Below are positions 4,982 through 5,710 of a stretch of DNA of 5,710 nt, in pieces (position 1 is the stretch's first letter; each line of letters begins with the position of its first letter). The notes under the pieces are model-generated. The model did no database searches. It was given only the letters and a program-made list of their open reading frames with translations, and had not been told where the DNA came from. The stretch covers positions 1 to 5,710 of the forward strand of contig JASLFM010000302.1 of assembly GCA_030150585.1 (NCBI GenBank), in the 5' to 3' direction. Position numbers and translations under genes: made by a program. The DNA is from Acidovorax sp. (lineage in GTDB: Bacteria > Pseudomonadota > Gammaproteobacteria > Burkholderiales > Burkholderiaceae_C).

Positions 4982-5710
4982 ATGGACCTGCCCAAACTCA
5001 CCCCTGGAAAACGATTTACCCTGCCCCGCCCCGTGGGCAGCTCCGACGCCTTGCTGCTCGCCCGCCTGGGGCAGCAGCAAAAGGCAGCGCGGCGCGTCAC
5101 CGCCATCGTGACGGCCGACGCCACCGACGCGCAGCGCCTCATCGACGAGATGGCGTTCTTCGCGCCCGAGCTGCGCTGCGCGCTGTTCCCCGACTGGGAG
5201 ACGCTGCCCTACGACGCCTTCTCGCCGCACCAGGACCTCATCAGCGAGCGCCTGGCCACGCTGTGGCGCATCAGCCAGCGCGACAAGGACACCGGCGCCG
5301 ACGTGGTGCTGGTGCCCGCCACCACGGCGCTGTACCGCCTGGCGCCGCCCTCCTTCCTCGCGGGCTACACCTTCCATTTCAAGGTCAAGCAAAAGCTGAA
5401 TGAAGCCAAGCTGCGCGCCCAGCTCACACTCGCGGGCTACTCGCATGTCTCGCAGGTGGTGAGCCCCGGCGAATACGCGGTGCGCGGCGGCCTCATCGAC
5501 CTGTTCCCCATGGGCTCGCTCGTTCCCTACCGAGTGGACCTGTTCGACGACGAGATCGACTCCATCCGTACCTTCGACCCCGACAGCCAGCGCAGCCTCT
5601 ACCCCGTGCCCGAGGTGCGGCTGCTGCCGGGCCGCCAGGTCCCCATGGACGACACGGCGCGCGCCCCGTTCCGAAGCCGCTGGCGCGAGATGCTCGAAGG
5701 CGACCCGACC
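4982..5710 (+). CDS. mfd: Transcription-repair coupling factor Mfd, N-terminal part (3' end outside window)
   Basis: An open frame of 243 codons starts at ATG 4982 (MDLPKLTPGKRF) and runs past the right edge with no stop. It covers about a fifth of Mfd (E. coli: 1148 residues). The sequence is the UvrB-like N-terminal module: early RPVGSSDALLLARL, then DWETLPYDAFSPHQDLISERLATLW (about 71-95), LVPATTALYRLAPPSFL, GYSHVSQVVSPGEYAVRGGLIDLFPMGS (about 152-179) and PYRVDLFDDEIDSIRTFDPDSQRS, matching the E. coli protein block by block. In the family this module binds UvrA, while the RNA-polymerase-interaction and translocase domains lie downstream, outside the window. Mfd pushes stalled RNA polymerase off DNA lesions and recruits excision repair. 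No clear Shine-Dalgarno precedes the ATG. It is divergent from ispD. Confidence 0.95.
   Translation, partial: MDLPKLTPGKRFTLPRPVGSSDALLLARLGQQQKAARRVTAIVTADATDAQRLIDEMAFFAPELRCALFPDWETLPYDAFSPHQDLISERLATLWRISQRDKDTGADVVLVPATTALYRLAPPSFLAGYTFHFKVKQKLNEAKLRAQLTLAGYSHVSQVVSPGEYAVRGGLIDLFPMGSLVPYRVDLFDDEIDSIRTFDPDSQRSLYPVPEVRLLPGRQVPMDDTARAPFRSRWREMLEGDPT

Noticed and set aside
1..5710. Mobile element, CRISPR array, tRNA/rRNA, toxin-antitoxin or defence cassette
   Set aside because: Reading both strands, I found no transposase or integrase motifs, no regularly spaced repeats, no tRNA-like folds and no orphan small genes; all substantial coding space is taken by known housekeeping families with uniform composition.

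Overview
The window is GC-rich chromosomal DNA (most third codon positions are G or C). It reads as an ordinary housekeeping segment of a betaproteobacterium, most likely Burkholderiales and probably the Comamonadaceae (Acidovorax-like). The basis is the close OmpR/EnvZ resemblance to my recollection of that group, a PHB-cycle dehydrogenase, and the run ompR-envZ, ispF-ispD, mfd. The genus is an inference without a database search.

Layout, left to right. (1) Bases 1-199, plus strand: the C-terminal end of a 3-hydroxybutyrate dehydrogenase cut by the window edge. (2) 200-314: a convergent intergenic gap with a large nested inverted repeat. (3) 315-1031, minus strand: an exported SIMPL-domain (DUF541) protein. 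(4) 1032-1228: a divergent regulatory region, less GC-rich near ompR, with paired TGTAACAG/CTGTTACA half-sites and a 16-bp imperfect direct repeat. (5) 1229-1960 and 2028-3533, plus strand: the two-component pair ompR and envZ, separated by 67 bases that hold strong, mutually exclusive hairpins. (6) 3534-3565: a short convergent gap with a GC-rich hairpin. (7) 3566-4066 and 4077-4898, minus strand: ispF and ispD, transcribed ispD then ispF with almost no gap. (8) 4899-4981: a divergent gap with a palindromic double -10-like element. (9) 4982-5710, plus strand: the first 243 codons of mfd, which runs off the window.

How the genes relate: OmpR and EnvZ form one envelope-stress/osmosensing signalling pair, probably co-transcribed and perhaps self-regulated through the repeats upstream of ompR. 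IspD and IspF catalyse the third and fifth steps of the non-mevalonate (MEP) isoprenoid pathway and form a two-gene operon. Mfd couples stalled transcription to nucleotide-excision repair and is expressed divergently from that operon. The SIMPL protein and the dehydrogenase have no evident functional tie to the rest.

I found no mobile element, CRISPR array, RNA gene, prophage remnant or unknown gene cassette. The possibly unreported content lies in the non-coding intervals, not in a new protein system.
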